This document shows, in pieces, positions 1 to 8,443 of a stretch of DNA of 36,478 nucleotides (position 1 is its first letter; the number at the start of each line of letters is the position of its first letter). The notes below the pieces were generated by a model. It was not told the origin of the DNA, searched no databases, and saw only the letters and a program-made list of their open reading frames with translations. The stretch comes from CAYQTE01 sp964420285 (lineage in GTDB: Bacteria; Planctomycetota; Phycisphaerae; Tepidisphaerales; Tepidisphaeraceae), in contig CAYQTE010000050.1 in NCBI GenBank assembly GCA_964420285.1, positions 1 to 36,478 on the forward strand, written 5' to 3'. The position numbers and the translations under genes were made by a program.

Positions 1-67
1 TATCTGCAAGGGTGGCGGCCCCGTTGTAATTGGGAACGACAATCGAAATGACCGGCGGCATGCTCAT
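1..67 (-). CDS. Glycosyltransferase family 2, N-terminal fragment cut by the window edge
   Basis: Only the first 22 codons lie in the window. They read MSMPPVISIVVPNYNGAATL, which is the classic opening of an inverting GT2 glycosyltransferase: the first beta strand followed by VVPNYNG. The gene starts 23 bp after the stop of the upstream paralogue and on the same strand, so it continues the polysaccharide run beyond the left edge. Met at 67 or at 61 could be the start. The acceptor and donor sugars cannot be guessed from this fragment. The family assignment is fairly sure because the motif is so typical; everything else is unknown. Confidence 0.7.
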   Translation of the reverse strand, partial: MSMPPVISIVVPNYNGAATLAD

Positions 68-90
68 GTCAACGCGATACGATGCCGCGA

Positions 91-1737
91 CTACTTACGC
101 AATGCTGCCAGCAGCGACGGCGACAGGGTCTTGGCATACGCCGGCAGCTTCAGCACGAAGCCGACGCGGTGATAGCCCTCGTTGCGGCCGATCCAGCCGC
201 GAACGCGCAAGATCGTCACCAGCAGTTCGCCGTGCTGGCGGCGCAGATCGGCGACGATGCGGTGAAAGACTGTTTCCATCAGGCCGCCGAGATCGTCCCA
301 CGCCATGACGAATTCGTCGCCGTCGATCAGGTCCAGCTTCCTCGACATTTCGTGTTCAAACAGAAGGCCCTGCGGGGCGTGCAGCATGTCGGAGAAAATG
401 AGATTGTATTTCCTGCCGGCCAGCGGTTGCCAGGAAAGCTCATGCATTCCGTCGCCGGCGACATAGCGGACGGTATTGCCATTGGCTGGGAATGTATAAT
501 CACTGATGCGGATGGGATTCTTTCTCATGCTTGACGTGGGATCGGGGATTTCGGTCACGGTCTGTCGCGTGAGTAGTTTTTCCAAGGCCGGATTGATATC
601 CTCGATATCCAGAGCCGTCAGCGATGCGTTCTTCAGCGCATATAGCGACTGGGCGAAATTCTTCCCCACGCTGACGCCCAGTTCGAGATAATTCACCGGC
701 TTGGCGAGGAACGTGGCGAGATACATCATCGCATCCGAATAGGTCACATCCGGCGGAATTGGATTGTCGATGAACGGCCGGTGGTGCTCCGGTAGCCCGT
801 ATTGAAACACGGAATTCGCATAGACCGCATCCTCAATCCACCGCGGGACCAGGGTAAGGGTCTTGCGATTGTTTTGAATGATTGGCTTGATCGCACGGGA
901 GGGAAACATGCGGGTGACGCGGTATCGGCTGCCGATGCGCTCACCAACGCGCTGCATGAAGAGGCCGGGCAGCTTGCTGAGAACCCTCGACCTGGCGCGA
1001 TGATGATTGAAGATGGTCGGATAGTTGGAGTTGCGCCACGGCCAGGATTGTTCATCCCCGCCGGCGGGCGGCTTGAGGTTGGCCGTGCCGAATTGCGACG
1101 GATCGCGGTAATGCGTAATTCCCTTCTTGCGCGCCAGCAGCGAGAGTACCGACTGGTCCCACCGATGGGTGATGAACTCCGGCAGATTATCCTTGCCCAT
1201 GACGTTGGGATCGTCGGTGAGCGTGCGCGCGTCGGTGCAGGCGGCAAGCCATTCGTCGACGAACGCCACGGCGGCGGGACACTTGCGAAAGACGATGATC
1301 GCGGCGTTGGTCTGGTCCAGGTGGTAATATTCCGGGCTGTCGCATCCCAGGATGACCAGGCAATCGCGTTTGGTCCACTCGCAAATCAGCAGATTAGTCA
1401 GCGCAAACGGCACGATCCCGCCGTTTGTCTCGGCCAGGTCCACCAGCGGCCTGACCGAACTGGTGATTTCGACGCCGGCATCGCAATAGAGCAGCGTATC
1501 GCCGTCGGGCATACGCGCCAGAGTGCGCTTGATGAACAGCGGCTTCCAGAGCCAGTTGCCAATGCCGCGCGGGCGGGCAAAAAGGTCGCGATGAGCGGGG
1601 TAATACGGATCTCGCTTCAGGTCGCTCATCCCCATGGACACGACATGATCCACACCGTGCGACGCCGCGCTGGCACACAATCGCTTCTGCGATCCCTTGA
1701 AGGCGGCATCGGCAAAACTCAAAAGCCAAACGGCCAT
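91..1737 (-). CDS. Two-domain glycosyltransferase-like / SAM-methyltransferase-like protein, copy A
   Basis: A 548-residue protein, one of three paralogues here. The N-terminal half (about 1-245) has the pattern seen in GT-A type glycosyltransferases annotated as capsular or hypothetical: GIGNWLWKP near 58-66, then DGDTLLYCDAGVEI near 78-91, in which the acidic residue after the hydrophobic strand could bind metal and nucleotide-sugar. The C-terminal half (about 315-540) looks like a class I methyltransferase. It has YLELGVSVGKNF near 350-361 as the SAM-binding loop and LDIEDINP near 376 as the acidic strand-2 end. It likely adds and methylates a sugar, but that is inference. It is codirectional with its neighbours, 22 bp after copy B. 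Confidence 0.65.
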   Translation of the reverse strand: MAVWLLSFADAAFKGSQKRLCASAASHGVDHVVSMGMSDLKRDPYYPAHRDLFARPRGIGNWLWKPLFIKRTLARMPDGDTLLYCDAGVEITSSVRPLVDLAETNGGIVPFALTNLLICEWTKRDCLVILGCDSPEYYHLDQTNAAIIVFRKCPAAVAFVDEWLAACTDARTLTDDPNVMGKDNLPEFITHRWDQSVLSLLARKKGITHYRDPSQFGTANLKPPAGGDEQSWPWRNSNYPTIFNHHRARSRVLSKLPGLFMQRVGERIGSRYRVTRMFPSRAIKPIIQNNRKTLTLVPRWIEDAVYANSVFQYGLPEHHRPFIDNPIPPDVTYSDAMMYLATFLAKPVNYLELGVSVGKNFAQSLYALKNASLTALDIEDINPALEKLLTRQTVTEIPDPTSSMRKNPIRISDYTFPANGNTVRYVAGDGMHELSWQPLAGRKYNLIFSDMLHAPQGLLFEHEMSRKLDLIDGDEFVMAWDDLGGLMETVFHRIVADLRRQHGELLVTILRVRGWIGRNEGYHRVGFVLKLPAYAKTLSPSLLAALRK

Positions 1738-1759
1738 AGTCTCACTCCCATCGGAGAAT

Positions 1760-3394
1760 TCAATTCAGCAATCGTGCCGGCAGGTACCTTGTGTAGGCCG
1801 GCAGTTTCAGCATCAGCCCGACACGATAATGGCTTTCGTGCCGGCCGAGCATGCCGCGCATGGGCACGGTCGTCACCATCACGTCGCGATAACGGCGGCG
1901 CACGTCCTGGACGATGCCGTGAAAGGCAATGTACTCCTGCGAGCCCAGATTGTCCCACACCTTGATGAATTCGTCGCCGTCGATCAAATCCAGTTCCTTC
2001 ATCATCGTGTGCAGGAAGAGCTGGCGGTGAACGGCGTGGCGAAAATTCGTGAAAATGATGTTGTACTTCTTTCCGACCAGAGGCTGCCAGGTGACTTCTC
2101 GCATCCCATCGCCGGTCACGTAACGCACCGTGTTGTTGTTGGCGGGAAAGGTGTAATCCGTTACGCGAATGGGCAGATTGCGCATGCCCGGCGTCAGATC
2201 GGGGATCTCAACCTCGCCTTGCCGCACCAACATTCTTTCGAGTGTGGGATTGATCCCATCGGCGTCCCGTGCTGTGAGCGATGCGTTCCTCACACCATGC
2301 AGAACCTGCACAAAGTTCTTTCCCACGCCCGCTCCCAGTTCCAGATAATTCACCGGCCGGGTCAGAAACGTGCTCAGGTACACCAGTGCATCGGAAAATG
2401 TGAGGCTGCGCGGCAGCGGCAGGTCCAGGAATGGCCGGGCCTGCGGCGATAACCCGTATTTGTCAATGGAATTCGCATAGACCGCATCGTCAAGCCACCT
2501 GGGCACGGCGGCGAGGACCCTGCGGTTGGCCTGGACGGTGCTCTTGATCGCCCCGTGCGGGAACATCACATGAGCGCGGTATCGGCCACGGATAAACTCG
2601 CCAAGCCGCTTCACCGCGGTGACAGGAAGCCTGGTGTATTCAATCGTCCGCCGACGGTGATGATTGAATAGTGTGGGATAGGTCGAGTTTCGCCACGGCC
2701 AGGCGGATTCGTCGATGCCGGGGCGGGGTTTGAGGTACTCGTTGCCATATTGCGACGGATCGCGGAAATGGGTGATTCCCTTCTTGCGCAGCAGCAGCGC
2801 GAGAATCGCCTGGTCGTGACGGTGGGCGACGAACAGGGGCAGATCGTCTTTGCCCATGACGTTGGGATCGTCGGTGAGCGTGCGCGCATCCGTGCAGGCG
2901 GCCAGCCATTCGTCCACGAACTGTACCGCCGCCGGACACTTGCGGAACACGATGAAAGCGGCGTTGGCCTGCTCGAGTTCGTAATACCGCGGGCTGTCGC
3001 AGCCCAGGAGGATCAGGCAGTCGCGCTTGGTCCAGTTGCCGATCAACAGCTCGTGGACGACGAATGGCACTATGCCGCCGTTGGACTCGGCCAGGGCGAC
3101 CAGCGGTTGGACGGAGCTGATGATCTCGACGCGGGCGTCACACCAGAGGAGTGTATCGCCGTCGGGCATGCGCGCCAGCGTTCGCTTGATGAACAGGGGT
3201 TTCCAGAGGCAGTTGCCGACGCGGAGCTTGTAGGCGAATAGATCGCGATGGGCGTGATAGAACGGATCGCGCTTCAGGTCGCGCATGCCGTACATCGCCA
3301 TATGGTCGATGCCGTGGCCCGCCGCGGTCGCGCGCAGCCGCCGCTGGTATTTCCTGAACGGTCGGTTGGCAAAATTCGCGAGCCACGTGGCCAT
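1760..3394 (-). CDS. Two-domain glycosyltransferase-like / SAM-methyltransferase-like protein, copy B
   Basis: A 544-residue paralogue of copies A and C with the same order of domains. The N-terminal half carries VGNCLWKP and DGDTLLWCDARVEI. The C-terminal half carries YLELGAGVGKNF. It has drifted more than A and C in the methyltransferase half: the strand after the SAM loop reads ARDADGINP where A has ALDIEDINP, and the later WDDLGG of A and C is WDNLGS here. Parts of the N-terminal half are nevertheless nearly identical in DNA to copy A, with 38 identical bases at 2850-2887 and 1193-1230. It probably shares a donor or acceptor with A but may have changed specificity, or lost methyl transfer. 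Confidence 0.65.
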   Translation of the reverse strand: MATWLANFANRPFRKYQRRLRATAAGHGIDHMAMYGMRDLKRDPFYHAHRDLFAYKLRVGNCLWKPLFIKRTLARMPDGDTLLWCDARVEIISSVQPLVALAESNGGIVPFVVHELLIGNWTKRDCLILLGCDSPRYYELEQANAAFIVFRKCPAAVQFVDEWLAACTDARTLTDDPNVMGKDDLPLFVAHRHDQAILALLLRKKGITHFRDPSQYGNEYLKPRPGIDESAWPWRNSTYPTLFNHHRRRTIEYTRLPVTAVKRLGEFIRGRYRAHVMFPHGAIKSTVQANRRVLAAVPRWLDDAVYANSIDKYGLSPQARPFLDLPLPRSLTFSDALVYLSTFLTRPVNYLELGAGVGKNFVQVLHGVRNASLTARDADGINPTLERMLVRQGEVEIPDLTPGMRNLPIRVTDYTFPANNNTVRYVTGDGMREVTWQPLVGKKYNIIFTNFRHAVHRQLFLHTMMKELDLIDGDEFIKVWDNLGSQEYIAFHGIVQDVRRRYRDVMVTTVPMRGMLGRHESHYRVGLMLKLPAYTRYLPARLLN

Positions 3395-3458
3395 TATGAT
3401 CCGGTCGAGTAAAACGCAGGTCCGGCTGAGTTATTTCGCTCGCAACCGCGGTGCGGCT

Positions 3459-4175
3459 TCAATACCGCGTGATCAACTTGCACCAGATTTTGCGCATCCA
3501 CTGGCCCGGCGTACTGGGCGCAATCTGGCTGTAGATGAACAGCCGCTTTGGATGAAGGCGATCTCGCTCCGGCAAACCGACTTTGTCCATCAGATCATTG
3601 CGCACGAAGAACATGTTGATCGTGTGGCAGACGAGCGTATATCCCTTGGATTGTCCGAGCTTCAACATCGACAGGAAACTCGTCGTCCGCGGCATTCCTT
3701 CTGCCGTATAGATCGCTTCGACGCCCGCTTCGTATTTCGAGTCGATCTCGATGACCACGATCTTGGGCCGATAATTCGTCAGCCCCTTCCAGATCTGGTA
3801 ATCGCAGCTATCCACGTCGATGCTGAGCAGGTCAAATTCCTGGGGAATCGGCGTACCGGACAAAAGCGAATCCAGCGAGGTTGGACCCGGCGCCGGCTCC
3901 ACGAATGCGCAGATCGGGATGAGCCGGCCGCCATGCTCGGCGGCGGTTTTCTCCAGCTCGCTCGCCTTGGCGCGATCGCCTTCAATAAACACGCCGCGCC
4001 AGCCCTGTTCAATCAGAGCGTACGTGTTGCTCAGATGTTTGCCGTCCCAGGCACCGAACTCGCAGCACCACCCGGAGCTGATCCCCAGCCGCTTTAGCAA
4101 TTCCGCGATAACGCCGTCCTCGCCGGTCTGGCTGTGAATGTTCCTGCGATATTTCAGAAAATGCCCGTAGACCAT
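3459..4175 (-). CDS. FkbM-like SAM-dependent methyltransferase, copy 1
   Basis: A 238-residue protein starting MVYGHFLKYRRNIHSQTGED. The core shows CCEFGAWDGKHLSNT (SAM-binding loop), GWRGVFIEGD (acid at the end of strand 2) and FDLLSIDVDSCDYQIW (motif IV region), the usual layout of FkbM-like methyltransferases of polysaccharide loci. An upstream in-frame extension exists, but the ATG at 4175 is chosen because it lies 2 bp after the stop of copy C and matches the start of the homologue at 8444. It likely O-methylates a sugar of the surface polymer made by this locus. The 234-residue protein encoded divergently at 8444-9148 is a close paralogue. Confidence 0.75.
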   Translation of the reverse strand: MVYGHFLKYRRNIHSQTGEDGVIAELLKRLGISSGWCCEFGAWDGKHLSNTYALIEQGWRGVFIEGDRAKASELEKTAAEHGGRLIPICAFVEPAPGPTSLDSLLSGTPIPQEFDLLSIDVDSCDYQIWKGLTNYRPKIVVIEIDSKYEAGVEAIYTAEGMPRTTSFLSMLKLGQSKGYTLVCHTINMFFVRNDLMDKVGLPERDRLHPKRLFIYSQIAPSTPGQWMRKIWCKLITRY

Positions 4176-4177
4176 TC

Positions 4178-5839
4178 TCACTCCCGCGGCGCGTTTCCCG
4201 GCACACCCTGATCGTGGCGGAGCAAAGCGCCCGCCAATTTCGGCGAAAGACTCGCGGCATAACCCGGCAGCTTCAAAACCAAGCCGATGTTGTGATGGAA
4301 TTCGTTTCGCCCCAGCCACCCCCGCACCGGCACCGTCGTCACCAGCAACTGGCCATACCGGCGGCGCAGATCGGCGGCGATGCGGCGAAACGCCACTTCC
4401 ATCGTCCCGCCCAGATCGTCCCACGCCATGACAAACTCGTCGCCGTCGATCAGATCCAGCTTCTTGATCATCTCGTTTTCAAACAGCAATCCCTCCGGCT
4501 CGTGCAGCATGTCTGAAAAGAGGATGTTGAACTTCCTCCCCGCCAGAGGCTGCCAGGAAATCTCGTGCATGCCGTCGCCGGCGATATAACGGACGGTGTT
4601 GCTGCGGGATGGAAACGCATAGTCGCTGACGCGCACGGGAGCTTTGCGGATGCTTGCAATCGGGTCCGGGATTTCCGTAACGCTCCTTGAGGTCAGGAAT
4701 TTCTCCAGCGTCGGATTGATCTCCTCGATATCCAGGGCACACAGCGTCGCGTTCTGCAATGCGTGCAGCGACTGGGCAAAATTCTTGCCCACGCTGACGC
4801 CCATCTCAAGATAATGGATCGGTTTGGTCAGGAACGTGCTCAGGTACATCAGGGCATCGGAATACGTCACATCGGGCGCGATCGGCATGTCGATGAACGG
4901 CCGAGCTTGCTCCGGCAGCCCGTAATGAAATATCGAATTCGCATACACCGAGTCCTCAATCCAGTGCGGCACGGAGGACAGGGTCTTGCGGTTGCGGTCG
5001 ATGAACGGCCGCAGGGCGGCGGCAGGAAACATGCTGCGCACGCGGTTTGTCCGCTCAAGAGATCGGCGCACGCGGCTTACAACACGGCCGGGGATGGTGC
5101 TGATCGGGAATCGGCGCTGCCCGTGATGGTTGAACAACTGCCCGTACGGCGAGTCCGCGTGCGGCGGCGCCGGGTTCGATTCCGGCTCTGGCGGCTGCGC
5201 TGGATTGCGATAGACGGGCAGCCGTCGCTTGCGAACCAGCAGGGACAGGATTGACTGATCGTGGCGATGTTCGACGAACAGGGGCAGATCGTCCTCGCCC
5301 AGGACGTTTGGATCGTCGGTGATCGCCCGCGCGTCGCCGCCGGCGGCCAGCCATTCATCGACCAATTCCACCGCCGCCGGGCACTTGCCAAGGGCGAGGT
5401 ACGTGGCACAAACTTGCTCTTGCTCGTAATAGTCCGGCGAGTCGCACCCCAGCAGGATCAGGCAGTCGCGCTTGGTCCAGTTGCCGATCTTCCTCCCGGG
5501 CAGGCGGAACGGCACCACGCCGCCGTTGTTGGCGACAAGTACCTCCAGCGGCTTGACTGAGTCGATGACCTCGACGCTGGCATCGAGATAGAGAAGTGTA
5601 TCTCCATCGGGCATTTCGGCCAGAACCCGGCGGATCAGCAGTGGCTTCCAGAGCCAATACCCCGCGCCGCGGCGACGGGAAAAGATATCGCGATGGGCTT
5701 CGTAGAACGGATCTCCCGCCAGGTCGCGCGGGCCGAAGGCGCGGATGTTCGCGATCCCATGCACGATCGCGCTGGCGCATTGCCGTCGCTGGGACTGGCG
5801 GAAGACGGCATCTGCAAAACTCACCAGCCATGTGCCCAT
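4178..5839 (-). CDS. Two-domain glycosyltransferase-like / SAM-methyltransferase-like protein, copy C
   Basis: A 553-residue protein, the first of the three paralogues to be transcribed. The N-terminal half has GAGYWLWKP and DGDTLLYLDASVEV. The C-terminal half has YLEMGVSVGKNF, LDIEEINP and FVMAWDDLGG. Its methyltransferase half is closer to copy A than to copy B, whereas the DNA of A and B is most alike in the N-terminal half, so the copies have a mixed history. It sits 19 bp downstream of a glycosyltransferase and 2 bp upstream of an FkbM-like gene, so the three are almost certainly cotranscribed. The product is probably cytoplasmic because no signal peptide or membrane span is visible. Confidence 0.65.
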   Translation of the reverse strand: MGTWLVSFADAVFRQSQRRQCASAIVHGIANIRAFGPRDLAGDPFYEAHRDIFSRRRGAGYWLWKPLLIRRVLAEMPDGDTLLYLDASVEVIDSVKPLEVLVANNGGVVPFRLPGRKIGNWTKRDCLILLGCDSPDYYEQEQVCATYLALGKCPAAVELVDEWLAAGGDARAITDDPNVLGEDDLPLFVEHRHDQSILSLLVRKRRLPVYRNPAQPPEPESNPAPPHADSPYGQLFNHHGQRRFPISTIPGRVVSRVRRSLERTNRVRSMFPAAALRPFIDRNRKTLSSVPHWIEDSVYANSIFHYGLPEQARPFIDMPIAPDVTYSDALMYLSTFLTKPIHYLEMGVSVGKNFAQSLHALQNATLCALDIEEINPTLEKFLTSRSVTEIPDPIASIRKAPVRVSDYAFPSRSNTVRYIAGDGMHEISWQPLAGRKFNILFSDMLHEPEGLLFENEMIKKLDLIDGDEFVMAWDDLGGTMEVAFRRIAADLRRRYGQLLVTTVPVRGWLGRNEFHHNIGLVLKLPGYAASLSPKLAGALLRHDQGVPGNAPRE

Positions 5840-5858
5840 GCAACGATACCTGCCAAGG

Positions 5859-6689
5859 TCAAGCGCTCATTTTCGACAAACGCGCCGCGGGCGTGACGCT
5901 TCGCAGCCGCCTCAGGGCAACAGTCTTCAGACCGCGAGCCGCCCAGTGAATTCGCACAAACATATTCTCGATCGGCGATAGTTGGTATCGCCTTTTGCGC
6001 AAAACGCGATCCCGGTAGAATTTGTCCCGCCACGTCACCTGTTGTTGCAAGCGAGATCCCGCAAATTGGAAACTGCCATGGCCGTGGTGATAGATCGATT
6101 CCAGATACAGGTCGCCCCACATCCCCCCGAACATCCCTCTTGAGCGGGCGAGATAAACCTTGTGTCCATTGGCGACCAATTGCTTCCCCACCAGGCGGCC
6201 CGTATCGGCGCCAGGTCCGGGAATACCGGCATCGAATCGCAGTCCTTCACGTCCGTGGGCCGCTCGCATGAACATGAAACACGGATGGCTCAAACCCGGG
6301 TTGCCTGAATCTTGCGCCAGAACCGCGTCGTGGGTATCCAGCAGATCGCAGACTCGCTCAAACCACGCCACGCGCGTTGGATGGGCGTCGGAATCCATGA
6401 TGCAAACCCAGTCGCCTCTTACATCCTGCAGGGCGCGATTCAGGCTCGTCGGGTGGTCGTGGCCCAATGCCTGGAACATCGCTTCGTCGCGAGGGTATTC
6501 CAAAACCCTCACCCCTGGTATTCGCCGCTTCAGCTCCTCACGCGATTCCTCGGTCCGGTCCTGATTGATGACGACCAACTCCGCCACTATGCCGGCTGGA
6601 ACCGTCCTGCGAACCTGCGACGCCCAGTGTTCCACCCATTCGAACGCGCCAAACTGGGCCGTGAGGAAGCTCACGTTCTCGACTTTCAT
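5859..6689 (-). CDS. Glycosyltransferase, GT2-like
   Basis: A 276-residue protein from the ATG at 6689 (MKVENVSFLTAQFG). A longer in-frame reading starts inside the ABC gene and is less likely. The core has AELVVINQDRTEESREEL (nucleotide-binding strand) and then GDWVCIMDSDAHP, where DSD is a good DxD metal and nucleotide-sugar motif. The middle has FMFMRAAHGREGLRFD, a common acceptor-loop pattern. The C-terminus is basic and has no clear membrane span. It is in the same run as the ABC ATPase upstream and the two-domain paralogues downstream, so it probably builds part of the exported glycan. The sugar is not predictable. Confidence 0.75.
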   Translation of the reverse strand: MKVENVSFLTAQFGAFEWVEHWASQVRRTVPAGIVAELVVINQDRTEESREELKRRIPGVRVLEYPRDEAMFQALGHDHPTSLNRALQDVRGDWVCIMDSDAHPTRVAWFERVCDLLDTHDAVLAQDSGNPGLSHPCFMFMRAAHGREGLRFDAGIPGPGADTGRLVGKQLVANGHKVYLARSRGMFGGMWGDLYLESIYHHGHGSFQFAGSRLQQQVTWRDKFYRDRVLRKRRYQLSPIENMFVRIHWAARGLKTVALRRLRSVTPAARLSKMSA

Positions 6690-6793
6690 GGCTTCGCCCC
6701 CGACCTCTGGCGCCGGCTGGCTTGCCAGAGGGCGCACCTCCACTGCAACAGGCAGATGAGGACACCGGGCAAACTCACGGGCCAGTCGGCCAT
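6688..6793 (-). CDS. Possible 35-residue small ORF coupled to both neighbours
   Basis: An ATG at 6793 lies 3 bp past the stop of the ABC ATPase and opens a 35-codon frame that ends in a TGA overlapping the ATG of the next glycosyltransferase in the form ATGA. The product begins MADWPVSLPGVLICLLQW, giving one short hydrophobic stretch and a basic tail. The gapless arrangement is what a translationally coupled small gene would look like. It is also what chance can produce in about 100 bp of GC-rich spacer, and I see no strong ribosome binding site of its own. It resembles no family I know. Confidence 0.2.
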
Positions 6794-6796
6794 GAT

Positions 6797-8137
6797 TCAG
6801 ATCCCCGTCGAGGAGATAGCCACGTTCATCCCGGCAGGCAAACGATCGCCGTCGATCGGCATCTGTTCCCACCGGAAAATCGGCGCCAACGCTCCGTCAC
6901 GGCGCTGAAAGAAATAGGGGGAGTCGCTCAACCCGCCCTGGATGCTCAATCGGATGGCCGGTGAATTCACCGACGGCCAGCAGATCCACTGGGCGCCGCG
7001 AAGAGCGACGAATAACTCAAGGCGGTAGTCTCCTTCGTTAAGGAAATGCGGCGGGATCCTGCTGCGCACGCGCACAGGTCCGGGAACCAGCCGCGGCCAA
7101 TCGGACTCCGCCAGATCGGTCGTCAAACTCTCGTACAATAGCGTACCGTCTTCCGTGGCAATTGTATAACCTATTTGGAGCGTTGGATCGGGCTGGCGAA
7201 GGACTCCGTCAATCTCCACAAAAATGTCGCCGTCGTTGCGGACCGGAGTACCCAGCGGCCGCGATTCCGCGTCCACCAGCGCAAAACGTGTCGGGACGAA
7301 CCAGCGGTTGTCGAACGCCTGCCCGTCGCCCAGCCACGTGTTGCTCGAGTCCGCTTCCCCCGTTCCCATCATGTATCGGCTTATGGTGCCACGCACGTCG
7401 GCGTTGCGCTCCTGCACCCGACCCTTGTTGAGGTAAAGCACCGACGTGCAAAGCCTCTCGACCGCCGGCATGTTGTGGCTGACAAACAGCACCGTCCGCC
7501 CGCCGCGTGCCACTTCCCCCATCTTACCAAGACATTTCTTCTGGAATTGTGCATCACCGACGGCCAAAACCTCGTCCACGACCAGAATCTCCGGTTGCAA
7601 ATGGGCGGCCACAGAAAACGCCAGCCGCGTATACATGCCGCTGGAGTAATACTTAACCGGGGTGTCCAGGAATCGCTCGACCCCGCTGAAATCGACGATT
7701 TGGTCGAATCTCCCCTTGATTTCCACCCCTTTCATGCCGAGGATCGAACCGTTGAGAAAGATGTTCTCCCGACCCGTCAGTTCGGGATGAAACCCAGTTC
7801 CCACCTCCAGAAGGCTGCCCACACGGCCGTATACCCATGCCTTGCCCGCCGACGGTTCGGTAATACGGCAGAGGATCTTCAGCAGCGTGCTCTTGCCGGC
7901 GCCGTTGCGCCCGATAATGCCAAGCACTTCGCCGCGTTTCACCTCGAAGCCCACATCGCGCAGCGCATAGAACGTCTCAGTATCTGCATCCCCGCGCAAA
8001 CCACGCAATCGCCGAAACGGCGCCCACATGGCCATCGCCAAGGCATCGCGCAGTGACTTATACTTGGTTGCCGACCTTCCTTTGGCGATGCGATAGGTCT
8101 TGGCAACATTATCGACTCGAATAGCAATGTCGCTCAT
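6797..8137 (-). CDS. Polysaccharide ABC transporter ATP-binding protein, Wzt-like
   Basis: A 446-residue protein. The ATPase domain (about 1-250) has the Walker A GRNGAGKST near 76-84, the O-antigen-type signature YYSSGMYTRLAFSVA, Walker B ILVVDEVLAVGD and the H-loop VSHN. The remaining ~190 residues form an extra domain that matches the C-terminal carbohydrate-recognition domain of Wzt proteins, which bind the modified non-reducing end of the polymer before export. The known partner is a Wzm/ABC2-type permease. None is encoded in this window, although it normally sits next door. The first gene of the minus-strand run, facing the divergent FkbM gene, so its promoter should lie in 8138-8443. 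Confidence 0.88.
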   Translation of the reverse strand: MSDIAIRVDNVAKTYRIAKGRSATKYKSLRDALAMAMWAPFRRLRGLRGDADTETFYALRDVGFEVKRGEVLGIIGRNGAGKSTLLKILCRITEPSAGKAWVYGRVGSLLEVGTGFHPELTGRENIFLNGSILGMKGVEIKGRFDQIVDFSGVERFLDTPVKYYSSGMYTRLAFSVAAHLQPEILVVDEVLAVGDAQFQKKCLGKMGEVARGGRTVLFVSHNMPAVERLCTSVLYLNKGRVQERNADVRGTISRYMMGTGEADSSNTWLGDGQAFDNRWFVPTRFALVDAESRPLGTPVRNDGDIFVEIDGVLRQPDPTLQIGYTIATEDGTLLYESLTTDLAESDWPRLVPGPVRVRSRIPPHFLNEGDYRLELFVALRGAQWICWPSVNSPAIRLSIQGGLSDSPYFFQRRDGALAPIFRWEQMPIDGDRLPAGMNVAISSTGI

Positions 8138-8443
8138 TCCACTCCACCTGCCGATTTGGCGGCAGCGCTTCTTGTCAGGATCGGGCCAATGCGCTGGCGA
8201 CTTTGGGTCGGCTCGACCACGATGGTATCAACGGCATCATACCGTCTCAATGCGGCGCAAAATTGAATAATTGCCCATCTTGCCAATCCCGGCACGTTTC
8301 CCGCCGCAGTCGCCCGCTCCTAGGGCGGATACAAACCTCGCGTCACATCGTCGCAAACAACCCCATTTTAACACAGCACCCCGTTTCGCCCCTCTGGCAA
8401 ACCGAATAGGCGCGAGTATACTACCGTAATTACGGGAGAAAAG
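8138..8443. other. Divergent intergenic region between the Wzt-like gene and an FkbM-like gene
   Basis: About 306 bp with no convincing coding frame. It must hold promoters for both directions. The plus-strand side is described as a separate site. On the minus side I see no box I would defend. The centre contains only scattered AT-richer patches such as that around 8365-8375. Confidence 0.6.
8395..8435 (+). promoter_or_regulatory. Candidate promoter and palindromic operator for the plus-strand glycan genes
   Basis: TATACT at 8417-8422 is a reasonable -10 box. The -35 region 16 bp upstream (TGGCAA at 8395-8400) is poor. A perfect 12-bp palindrome, CCGTAATTACGG, occupies 8424-8435 where transcription would start. 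It is followed directly by the ribosome binding site GGGAGAA and the ATG at 8444. A dimeric regulator bound there could block initiation. Seen by eye only. Confidence 0.35.
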
